A stretch of 64,000 nt of DNA from Escarpia spicata (taxonomy: Eukaryota; Annelida; Polychaeta; Sabellida; Siboglinidae). The notes under the pieces are model-generated. The model saw only the letters and a program-made list of their open reading frames with translations, had not been told where the DNA came from and searched no databases. The position numbers and the translations under genes were made by a program. Location: positions 67,476,417-67,540,416 of the forward strand of contig OZ023205.1 of NCBI GenBank assembly GCA_963995525.1, in the 5' to 3' direction. This document shows positions 32,760 to 41,765 of this stretch, piece after piece. Every line of letters starts with the position of its first letter. The first letter of the stretch is position 1.

Positions 32760-34694
32760 ACATGCGGAATAAAACTGCAGACATCAGTGAGTACATCGTT
32801 AATAATGACATTGATGTCATTCTGATAAAGGAGACCTGGTTGACATCGGGTGATGCGATCAAACACGCGGAACTAACGCCCGATGGCTATCATCTCAAGG
32901 ACAACCCAAGACCGTCCGGCAGAACTGGTGGAGGTATATGTATACTGTGCAAGAATGGTATTTTAAAGTAATGTCATCTGACGAACTCAGTTCCTCTGAG
33001 TTTGTTAACTATGAGGTATTTCACGAAAACACGAAAGTTGATGTGCATGTTGTCATATATTACACATGTGATAGCACCATATTCGGTAAAACATCGCGTA
33101 TTTACTGCTAGTTTCTTTGATGAATTTCAGAACAAACTGTCGCATGCAGTTCAGACTCCTCACTCACTCCTGATAGTAGGTGATTTTAATATTCATATGG
33201 ATATTGACATCGATGCTGATGCAATAAGAATGTGTGATGAACTGAGTATTTATGACTTAACACAACGTATTAGGATTGCAACTCATAGATCTGATCATAC
33301 TCTGGATTTAATTATCACTTGGTATAATCGTGAACTTCTCCTTAGTTACCCTGCTTTATCGAGTAAACATGCCCATACCTCCTTTAAAGACACGTATTAT
33401 ATCGTATAGGAAACTTATGGAAATGTATAACAACGCTTTCAGCACTCATTTGAAGGGTATCTCTAATGCACTATTGAGCATCACGGATATCAATCATCTA
33501 GCTGGTTAATACAATACAGCATTAAGACAGTTGTTGGATAGGCACGCACCCACCAAATCCAAAACTATTGATAATGAACTCAAAGCACTAAAGTCGCAAA
33601 GACGTAAAGCTGAATTGATCTGGAGACAGGATAAAAACCATAACACTCTGTTGTCATTTCACCGTGCTAGGAACACATACGTCAACGCACTGACTAACAA
33701 ACGAACCGACCATCTCTCTCACTTAATCTCAGAAGCTAAGGGTGATTCAAAGAAACGATTTGCTCTCATCAACACTCTGTGTGATTAGAAGCAGAGTACC
33801 CAACTACCTCAGCATGATTCTGTGGAAAAACCTGTCAACGAATTTGACAACTTTTTAATGATAAAATAGATGCTATTCGAACGGACATCGGTGTTACCGA
33901 ACCACCCATTATACCATTCAGAGAAGGTGTGGGTGATAATTTAGATACATTTGCTGTGGTCTCCGATGATTATGATGATGTATGCAAGTTGGTTGTGGAA
34001 TCTAAGACAACCAGCTGTGCTCTTGACCCCATGCCAACCAAACTGACTTACTTAGACTTAGCGGCTCCCGCGTCTATAGCCGCATGAGGCAATCAAAGCA
34101 CGCCATCCAGATCTGTCTCTTGCTAGTGTTCTGGCGTCGCTCCAACTTGTGTTGACCAGCGGTCGATTGGTCAAAGACTATATTGAGGAATTTGTGCCGC
34201 TCCTTACGCACATCATCAATTCCTCTATTGCTGTTGGGGAATTCCCACATGAATGGAAGACTGCCCGTGTAGTGCCACTGCTTAAAAAAGCAGGAATAAA
34301 TCTTATTCCAAAAACTATCGCCCTGTATTGAATATCCAGTGTATCTCTAAATTAACAGAACGGACTGTTGTAGACCAACTTTGCTGTCATTCAGAATGTG
34401 GATTTCCTTTGCCACCTTCTCAGTCTACACATAGAGCTGGACATTCAACTGAAACTGCACTGGTTAAGGTCCAGTCTGACATTCTTTTAAAAATGGAAGA
34501 ACAGAAGGTCACACAACTGGTTTTAATTGACTTGTAAGTTTTGATACCGTGGACCATGACATTTTTTGAATATTATGAATGGTTCTTTTGGTGTATCAGG
34601 CACAGCTTTAAATTGGTTTTCATCATATTTTCAGTCAAGGTCGCAACGAATTATTATTGACGGTACGGTGTCTGACCAGTTTAAACTTGATCAG
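32760..34694 (+). pseudogene. L2/CR1-like LINE copy C, endonuclease and first half of RT
   Basis: Endonuclease: NKTADISEYIVNNDIDVILI, KETWLTSGDAIKHAELTPDG and SLLIVGDFNIHMDIDIDADA, then IATHRSDHTLDLIITW. Linker: LDRHAPTKSKTI and AELIWRQDKNHNTLLSFHRA. RT: LVKDYIEEFVPLLTHIINSS, FPHEWKTARVVPLLKKAG, HRAGHSTETALVKVQSDIL, FDTVDHD and LNWFSSYFQSRSQRIIIDGT. The endonuclease glutamate (ETWL) is kept. Several stops and frameshifts occur (for example near 32970, 33780 and 34330). The frame stops at F-K-L-D-Q, where a Gypsy element is inserted, and resumes at 40072. Confidence 0.75.
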
Positions 34695-34833
34695 CGCCAT
34701 ATTGGATAAGTATCACATTTCCGCTTCCTGTATGATTGCGTCTGTACGTCCTCTTGCCTCGACTTCCGCTTTGAGATAAGTTTGTTCAATAAATGTTCTC
34801 GTCGTTATCGAGTCTTTCCCTTCTATATTGGCG
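34695..34833 (+). repeat. 5' LTR, 139 bp
   Basis: CGCCATATTGGATAAGT... to ...CTATATTGGCG. It contains 'ttcaataaatgttctcg', a polyadenylation-like AATAAA. Confidence 0.9.
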
Positions 34834-34980
34834 TGGTGGTAGCGTTTTCACTACTGAAATGGTTAGATACTCGTATAGCCAAACAAACGGCACGACGAAT
34901 GCGTACTTTCCGTACGCAGTAATTAACATTGAACATTGCCGGCATTTGCATAGACGATTGAGCTACACGTCAACGCGACA

Positions 34981-37900
34981 ATGGCTCAGTCACAGAGAGC
35001 TCCAAAACAGTGGTCTCTTTCAAAACACGAAACACTGACGTCATATGAGAGCTGGCGCCAAAACCTCCAATATACTCTATCATTGGACGCGAATTTCGCA
35101 CCATTCTTACTCGACCAGGCAACATGGGGAAAGAAAACTAACACTTCTCCACTCAGAGGCTTACTTGACGATACCGAAGACACACCAGGCTTGGTTAGGC
35201 GAACGGCACAACAAAAAGTCGCGCACTTAGAATTAATGCTTGGGCAGATTGCCAACTTCTGCCCGATCATATCGCGAAATACCATCGTCAAAAACTCGAC
35301 ATCCGTCAACTCCATATGGCAGGCAATCAGACTTCACTTCGGGTTTCAGACAAGCGGCGCTCACTTCATAGATTTCGCCGACATAAAACTTGAATCAGAC
35401 GAAAACCACGAGGACCTATTCCAACGCCTCGTGGCGTTCGTTGATGATAGTCTGCTGACAGTGGGTGGCGGTATATCACACCACGACGAGTTCCCGACCG
35501 TAGATGAGGACTTATCACCGTCGCTAGAGAACATGGTTGTATTGAGCTGGCTTAGACTTATCCATCAGGAGCTACCTAGACTCGTAAAACAGCGCTACGG
35601 AACCGAACTGCGGAGCCGCACACTAGCCAGTCTTAAACCAGAGATCTCTCAGGCCCTGGGGTCCCTACTGGACGAGATCTATTCTATGTCAGAGACAAAA
35701 ATCCTGAGACAGTCAACCTACTACCAACCACGCACACGCTCTGGGCCCGCTCGCCCACAAAGCTACCAACGAACCCAACGAGCAAAACAATGCCCACTCT
35801 GTAAGCAGGCTGGTAGACCGATAGTAGACCACTATCTAAGCGCTTGCAAGTACTTGCCCGAGCAAGAGAGACTGTTCATGACTAAGGCACGCAACGTGAC
35901 AGGACTAAACTGCGAAGATAGCGGAGACGATGAACCACCAGTGAATGACGACTACGTCAATGATGTACAAAACGTGTCGGCGACTTGTCGCGTAAATACG
36001 AAACAGTCGCCATTCTTCAAGGCGTTCCGTCGTCATCACCCAATACGTCTTACCCTCGACACTGGTGCCGAAACCAACATGATTAGAGAGACGGTGGCCA
36101 GGTCAATTGGTACAAAAATCACCAAAAGCTCCCAGCTCGCAAGACAAGCTGATGGTGTAACCCCACTCAATGTAGTCGGAGAAACAAGGCTCGTGTTATC
36201 GCGGGATAATCTTGACCTACACCTCGATGCCCTTGTCGTTAAAGACTTGGATGTCGATGTACTTGCGGGAACACCATTCATGACAACCAATGACATATCC
36301 GTTCGTCCCGCCAAAAATCAGATCAGCATTGACGAAACTGTGATACACTACGGGATGGAGAACGTCAACCGTTCCCAATATCACACGATTCGCAGAGCGC
36401 AGGCCTACGTGTTGCGTGCGCCACCCGCGTCCACTACTGTTTGGCCAGGCGACTACATAGAACTGTCTATTCCATCAGCACTCGACGATCTTGTAGTGGC
36501 GATCGAACCTCGTAACGAACATAAGTCAACAATGCACTACCAAGATTGGCCCCAACCTACCATTGTCGAGGCAGTCGGGGACAAAATCCGTTTACTAAAC
36601 ACGTGTACACATCCCTTGAAAATAGGACGCAACGAGCACTTTTGCCAAGTGCGTGGTACCACAGCATGTGACACCAACTACGTGGAAGACATCGTAGTCA
36701 AAAACACAAGCACACACGCAGCAGACGTGCAATTTTCAGACACTATCGAACTAGACAGTGGCAACCTCTTGTCTGACGACTTGCGCAACCAGTTCCGCAA
36801 TCTGCATCAACAATTTGACACCGTGTTCAACTCGAAAATCGTAGGATACAACGGGCATGCGGGCCCATTCACAGCAACTGTAAACATGGGACCAGTCCAA
36901 CCCCCGCAGCGAAAGGGGAGGTGTCCGCAATACGCTCGCGACAAACTCGTCGAACTTCAGGATAAGTTTGATGATTTGGAGGCGGCCGGTGTATTCCGTC
37001 GTCCAGAAGATATCGGGGTGGTGGTCGAATACCTTAACCCGTCATTTCTCGTACGCAAAGCTAATGGAGGATCACGACTCGTCACTGCCTTCATGGAAGT
37101 AGGACGTTACAGCAAGCCGCAGCCTTCTCTCATGCCAGACGTGGATTCGACACTAAGATCCATAGCTTGTTGGAAATACATCGTTGTATCAGACTTGACG
37201 AATGCATTCTATCAGATCCCTCTATCGAAGGACTCAATCAAATACTGCGGAGTTGCGACACCCTTTCGTGGAGTTCTCGTGTACACACGATGTGCCATGG
37301 GCATGCCCGGCTCGGAGACGGCATTGGAAGAACTCATGTGCCGAGTCTTTGGTGATCAAGAGGGCGTCGTCGCCAAGTTGGCTGACGATTTGTACTGCGG
37401 AGGCAACTCGCCACAAGAGCTACTAGACAACTGGAGTCGTGTCCTTGATGCCCTTGCTCAATGCTACTTACGACTTTCAGCAAAGAAGACCAGGGTTTGC
37501 CCCAAATCAACGACCATCCTAGGCTGGGTGTGGTCAGAAGGTACACTATATGCCAGTCCTCACCGCATCGCTACTCTGGTATCGTGCACACCGCCACAAA
37601 CCGTTCTGGGACTTCGTTCCTTCGTTGGAGCATATAAAGTGTTGGGGCGCGTCATCTCTCAGTGTTCCAAAGTACTTGCACCCCTCGAGTCGTACATTGC
37701 GGGCATGAAATCACAGGAGACATTGACATGGACTGATGACATCCGCGAGGCGTTCCGTGTCGCCCAAAACACACTCTCCACCAACAGATCGATCACATTA
37801 CCGCGGCCCAGTGACCAACTATGGATCGTTACCGACGGTTCGGTTACCAAACGTGGCATCGGATCCACACTATACGTTTCGCGAAATGGACAGACCCGTC

Positions 37901-39807
37901 TTGCCGGGTTTTTCAGCGCCAAACTAAAGAAACACCAAGTTACATGGCTACCCTGCGAAATCGAAGCGTTAGGTATTGCTGCAGCAGTCAAACACTTCAG
38001 CCCGTACATCATACAATCAAAGTCAAAGCCGTGTCTACTCACCGACAGCAAACCGTGTGTGCAGGCCATTGACAAACTATGCCGTGGCGAATTTTCATCT
38101 AGCCCTCGCGTGACATCGTTTCTGTCAGTTGTCGCCCGATACCAAGTCACAGTGCGCCACCTGGCGGGTTCATCAAACATACCATCCGACTTCGCAAGCA
38201 GAAACGCACCGGAATGCCATGAACCACATTGCCAGATATGCTCTTTCATATCGCAAATCGAACAATCTGTCGTTATGAGTGTTGCTGTGGAAGATATCAT
38301 ATCCGGCTCCACTCGCCTTCCGTTCACGAGCAGGTCCGCATGGCTCTCTACACAATCAGAGTGCCCTGACCTACGGCGCGTCAGAGCTCACCTAAAACAA
38401 GGCACACGTCCATCCAAAAAAGTAACCAATGCCAAGGACGTAAAACGTTACTTATCTACTACAACGTTGGCTCGCGACGGCGTCATCGTTGTCAAGTGCG
38501 ACATACCATTCGCGCCAACCAAAGAACTTATCGTAGTTCCACGACAAGTGTTAGATGGCTTACTAACAGCGATCCACCTAAAGCTGAGCCACCCATCAAA
38601 ACACCAACTCAAACTCGTAGTTCGTCGTAACTTCTTCGCATTGGACATCGACAACGCGATTGAGCGAGTGACCGACGCATGCCATACACGCATGTCACTA
38701 AAAAATATCCCGACTACACTCATCGAACAAACAACGACCGACGCTCCCGAAGCGATTGGTGTTTCGTTCGCAGCAGATGTTATCAAGCGTAACCGACAAC
38801 TCATATTTGTCGTCCGCGAAACCGTTAGCTCATACACTTCTGCGTGCATCATCGAGAGCGAACGCCATGACGCGTTACGTGACTGCCTCGCTCGACTCTG
38901 CATAGAGTTTAGACCCCTCGACGGGCCTCCTGCGATCATCCGTGTGGATCCAGCCCCAGGGTTCATCGCTCTCGTGAACGACCCAACTCTGCTACGTTTG
39001 GGTATTCGTTTGGAGATAGGGAGAATCAAAAACTCTAACAAAAACCCAGTAGCCGAGAAAGCTGTGTCAGAGGTTGAAGATGAGCTGCTACGACAGGAGC
39101 CTGGCGGGGGACCGGTGTCACCTCTTATACTGGCAATTGCTACCTCTCAACTCAACTCCAGAATCCGCGGTCGCGGCCTATCGGCACGCGAAATATGGTT
39201 CCAACGAGACCAGTTTTCCAACGCGCAGTTGCCTATTTTAGATCGTGCCATCATCGCTGAACAACATCAGTCTCGCCTACAAAATCACGCACACAGCCAG
39301 ACGTCGAAGGCTCCTCGCGGCAAAGAGGGGCCTGTACCGATAATTCATGTCGGTGACTTGGTTTACGTACTATCCGACCGCAATAAGTCGCAAGCTCGAG
39401 ACCGCTATCTAGTCACCTCTATCGAAGATAGCTGGTGCTACATTCGCAAATTTAGCGGATCTCAACTACGCACTTCATCATACAAAGTGCAACTATCCGA
39501 GTGCAATTTAGTACCCGGTCATGTGTCGACCACACTACCCACGCGCCATCGTGAGGATGGAGATGACACGGAAGACATCCCGCCATACGAAGATGACACC
39601 CCGCCTGATGTCCAAGCGAATGCAACTCCACCCGAAATCCCATTAATGATCGCAGCACCGCCCGAGGCTCCACTGACGATCACAGCGCCACCTGAGGCCC
39701 CTACAACCGCGCTACCGAAGCCGCCAACCACACCCAGTGACAACGTGAGGCCCACTCGACCCATCCGCAGACGTAATAAACCTGCATATCTACAAGACTA
39801 TGAGTAA
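34981..39807 (+). CDS. gag-pol: Gag-Pol polyprotein (1608 aa) of Ty3/Gypsy-type element
   Basis: One frame from ATG 34981 to TAA 39805-39807. Gag-like region (1-290): APKQWSLSKHETLTSYESW, SWRQNLQYTL, and a cysteine cluster CPLCKQAGRPIVDHYLSAC (C-x2-C...H...C). Protease (about 355-445): IRLTLDTGAETNMI (DTG). RT (about 640-860): PSFLVRKANGGSRLVTAF, VVSDLTNAFYQIPLS, MGMPGSETALEEL and VAKLADDLYCGGNSPQELL (LADD in place of YxDD). RNase H (about 950-1060): LWIVTDGSVTKRGIGSTLY, CEIEALGIAAAVKHFSP, LLTDSKPC and NIPSDFASRN. Integrase: HLKLSHPSKHQLKL...ACHTRM (HHC kept, last Cys is Arg), then D...D...E through FAADVIKRNRQ, IIRVDPAPGF and NPVAEKAVSEVEDELL. The C terminus is Pro/Thr-rich. There is no chromodomain. 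PR-RT-RH-IN order and motifs fit Ty3/Gypsy. No separate gag stop or frameshift exists, so Gag and Pol would be made as one fusion. Confidence 0.88.
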   Translation: MAQSQRAPKQWSLSKHETLTSYESWRQNLQYTLSLDANFAPFLLDQATWGKKTNTSPLRGLLDDTEDTPGLVRRTAQQKVAHLELMLGQIANFCPIISRNTIVKNSTSVNSIWQAIRLHFGFQTSGAHFIDFADIKLESDENHEDLFQRLVAFVDDSLLTVGGGISHHDEFPTVDEDLSPSLENMVVLSWLRLIHQELPRLVKQRYGTELRSRTLASLKPEISQALGSLLDEIYSMSETKILRQSTYYQPRTRSGPARPQSYQRTQRAKQCPLCKQAGRPIVDHYLSACKYLPEQERLFMTKARNVTGLNCEDSGDDEPPVNDDYVNDVQNVSATCRVNTKQSPFFKAFRRHHPIRLTLDTGAETNMIRETVARSIGTKITKSSQLARQADGVTPLNVVGETRLVLSRDNLDLHLDALVVKDLDVDVLAGTPFMTTNDISVRPAKNQISIDETVIHYGMENVNRSQYHTIRRAQAYVLRAPPASTTVWPGDYIELSIPSALDDLVVAIEPRNEHKSTMHYQDWPQPTIVEAVGDKIRLLNTCTHPLKIGRNEHFCQVRGTTACDTNYVEDIVVKNTSTHAADVQFSDTIELDSGNLLSDDLRNQFRNLHQQFDTVFNSKIVGYNGHAGPFTATVNMGPVQPPQRKGRCPQYARDKLVELQDKFDDLEAAGVFRRPEDIGVVVEYLNPSFLVRKANGGSRLVTAFMEVGRYSKPQPSLMPDVDSTLRSIACWKYIVVSDLTNAFYQIPLSKDSIKYCGVATPFRGVLVYTRCAMGMPGSETALEELMCRVFGDQEGVVAKLADDLYCGGNSPQELLDNWSRVLDALAQCYLRLSAKKTRVCPKSTTILGWVWSEGTLYASPHRIATLVSCTPPQTVLGLRSFVGAYKVLGRVISQCSKVLAPLESYIAGMKSQETLTWTDDIREAFRVAQNTLSTNRSITLPRPSDQLWIVTDGSVTKRGIGSTLYVSRNGQTRLAGFFSAKLKKHQVTWLPCEIEALGIAAAVKHFSPYIIQSKSKPCLLTDSKPCVQAIDKLCRGEFSSSPRVTSFLSVVARYQVTVRHLAGSSNIPSDFASRNAPECHEPHCQICSFISQIEQSVVMSVAVEDIISGSTRLPFTSRSAWLSTQSECPDLRRVRAHLKQGTRPSKKVTNAKDVKRYLSTTTLARDGVIVVKCDIPFAPTKELIVVPRQVLDGLLTAIHLKLSHPSKHQLKLVVRRNFFALDIDNAIERVTDACHTRMSLKNIPTTLIEQTTTDAPEAIGVSFAADVIKRNRQLIFVVRETVSSYTSACIIESERHDALRDCLARLCIEFRPLDGPPAIIRVDPAPGFIALVNDPTLLRLGIRLEIGRIKNSNKNPVAEKAVSEVEDELLRQEPGGGPVSPLILAIATSQLNSRIRGRGLSAREIWFQRDQFSNAQLPILDRAIIAEQHQSRLQNHAHSQTSKAPRGKEGPVPIIHVGDLVYVLSDRNKSQARDRYLVTSIEDSWCYIRKFSGSQLRTSSYKVQLSECNLVPGHVSTTLPTRHREDGDDTEDIPPYEDDTPPDVQANATPPEIPLMIAAPPEAPLTITAPPEAPTTALPKPPTTPSDNVRPTRPIRRRNKPAYLQDYE

Positions 39808-39932
39808 TGATACATGTGCCATGGACCTATTGACTCTACTGCATATTTTGTATGTCATATGGACTATCACGTTATAACCTTACAAGCTTATGTGCTATTA
39901 TTAGATCAGTGAAGGAGAAAAGAAAGGGGTCA

Positions 39933-40071
39933 CGCCATATTGGATAAGTATCACATTTCCGCTTCCTGTATGATTGCGTCTGTACGTCCTCTTGCCTCGA
40001 CTTCCGCTTTGAGATAAGTCTGTTCAATAAATGTTCTCGTCGTTATCGAGTCTTTCCCTTCTATATTGGCG
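39933..40071 (+). repeat. 3' LTR, 139 bp
   Basis: Identical to the 5' LTR except for one T/C difference at 'gataagtctgttc'. Confidence 0.9.
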
Positions 40072-41305
40072 CAGGGCGTCCCGCAAGGATCCTGTGGTAT
40101 TTACGTAGTATTCTAGCCCTGTTTTTCATATCATTTTCATATCATTAATCAGCACGGTAAGCTGGGGCATGCATATGCTGATGAACATCAGGTGTACTGC
40201 GGTTTCAACCCTGATTCTATGGACAGCAATCGCGAGTCTATGGAACGGTGCATTAGTTACATCAATAGCTGGATACAAAGCACGAAACTCAAAATGAACA
40301 ACTACAAGACTGAGTACATAGTAATTGGTACTCCGCAACAACTGGCAAAATGCGCCAACACATCCATTAACATCGGGGGCAATAAGGTACATGCTTTGAA
40401 TTGTGTGCGAAATTTGGGCGCTTATTTTGATAAGCACATGTCTATGGAACAACCAAGTCCAAATGTCGGGCAGCTTATGCATAATTATATAACACTGGGA
40501 AAATTAGAAATATTTCGATCAACAGAGTGCAGATAAATTGATGCATGCTCTGGTCCATAGCCATATTGATTACTTTAATGTCCTCCCGGTCGGATTACCA
40601 AAGTATGTTATACACAAACTACAAATGGTTCAACACACTGTAGCAAGAGTGTTGTGCAGAATTGCAAAATATGACCATATCACTCCAACACTCAACTCTT
40701 CATTGGCTGCCGGTTGAATATCTCATTAAATGTAAGATATGTTTACTGACATTTAATTCACTTCATGGCCATGGACCAAAATATATGTCGGAAATGCTGA
40801 CTCTTAGAAGCGTACATTATGGACTCAGATCGCAAGATGATCTAACACTTGCTATATCTAGGACAAAGAGGAAAACTCTGGGAGATGGAGCTTTCAAAGT
40901 TGCTGCACCGAAATTATGGAAATCCCTACCCAAAGATGCAGATGTGGGCAGCTGTAGCAATATTGGTGTTCTTAATAGCAAACTGAAGACTCAGTATTTT
41001 AACCTGGCGTACAATTGACTTATTAACTTTACTAACTGAAATAGTTTTAACGTTGTGTATAATAATTTCAACTATGTCTAATTTTTATATTTTACTTATT
41101 AATCTTAGTCATTGAAATATTGTAATTTTTTTATTATTATTATTCATATTTAATTGTGTGTACTATGTCGGATATTTGTACTGATTTTATTTACTATTAA
41201 TCTTGGAATTTTAGTGCTTGTTTTCTCTTTTTGTCTCAACGCCTTCGAACAGGGCAACCTGGAGTCACGGTGCTTTATAAATGCTCTAATTATTATTATT
41301 ACTAC
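40072..41305 (+). pseudogene. LINE copy C resumed: second half of RT and 3' tail
   Basis: From CAG at 40072: QGVPQGSC, then KLGHAYADEHQVYCGF (YADD changed to YADE), NRESMERCISYINSWIQSTK, LKMNNYKTEYIVIGTPQQ, VRNLGAYFDKHM, and in a second frame QHSTLHWLPVEYLIKCKICL, ALRS-like YGLRSQDDLTLAISRTKRK and GAFKVAAPKLWKSLP. The 3' tail 'cctggagtcacggtgcttta' + 'taaatgctctaattattatt' is an L2-type end with a short (ATT)n tail. The motif C substitution and several frame breaks show the host LINE was dead. Confidence 0.8.
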
Positions 41306-41640
41306 GTGTCTCGTTTTCCGACTATAGAAGACATCAATGCGAACACTGTCTGAGTGAGACAACGTCAAACATGTTACCATATGCAGCCAGCCGCAGTCAA
41401 ATTATGTCAACTGCGCCCTATTTCCCACAAGAACGGTGGCCTACTTTGAATAGCACTGAGATGTCTCCGTTCTTCGTACCAAGCACCGATTTTACGTATT
41501 CTATGGTGTTACAAACACTTACTGATCGTGGCAACTGCTCGTTAATTGCCACATGAGCGATTGGCTACACTGAATAGGCAGGACCGGTCCCTGGATCTGG
41601 TGTACCCAGCACGGATTGTACGTATTGTATCACTCACTCG
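41306..41640. other. Spacer between LINE tail and minisatellite
   Basis: No recognisable gene. The short frame at 41371-41556 has no known motif. Confidence 0.5.
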
Positions 41641-41765
41641 CTAACTCACTCTCTCACTGTTCCGTAACCAGGCGGCCGTTGGGGCGCCACCGATGACTGA
41701 CAGCTCTCGCCATCTCTTTCTATTTTCTGCCACCCTCTGGGAGGTACTGAAGGTCAAGCCAGTCC
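41640..41765 (-). pseudogene. C-terminal LINE remnant that seeds the 73-bp array
   Basis: On the - strand, leaving the array, the frame reads DNIQEWTGLTFSTSQRVAEN, RKRWRELSVIGGAPTAAW. This resembles the C terminus of RTE-like LINE proteins as I recall it ('KRWEDNIREWTGLEFAKSQRAVENRxKWRxLV'). The repeat unit itself encodes the preceding RWEDNIQEWTG motif, so the array probably arose by tandem amplification of this coding segment. Confidence 0.55.

Larger units (their letters stand above)
34695..40071 (+). mobile_element. Intact Ty3/Gypsy-type LTR retrotransposon
   Basis: Two 139-bp LTRs (34695-34833, 39933-40071) differ at one visible base (gataagtttg / gataagtctg). The element is 5,377 bp with a single uninterrupted gag-pol frame. 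TGGTGGTAGCG follows the 5' LTR directly, as expected for a tRNA-primed binding site starting TGG. A purine run (gaaggagaaaagaaaggggt) precedes the 3' LTR. CAG flanks both sides, and removing the element plus one CAG restores the host LINE frame (L-D-Q-G-V-P-Q-G), so the insertion point is exact. The LTR ends are CGCCA...TGGCG rather than TG...CA. Near-identical LTRs and an intact frame indicate a very recent insertion. Confidence 0.88.

Noticed and set aside
37659..38327. 222-codon - strand frame within the Gypsy pol
   Set aside because: It is an antisense shadow of the RNase H region of the gag-pol frame.
34695..40071. BEL/Pao or endogenous retrovirus assignment
   Set aside because: No YxDD of BEL/Pao type, no typical Pao gag/peptidase signatures and no env frame. 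The RT, RNase H and integrase motifs fit Ty3/Gypsy better.
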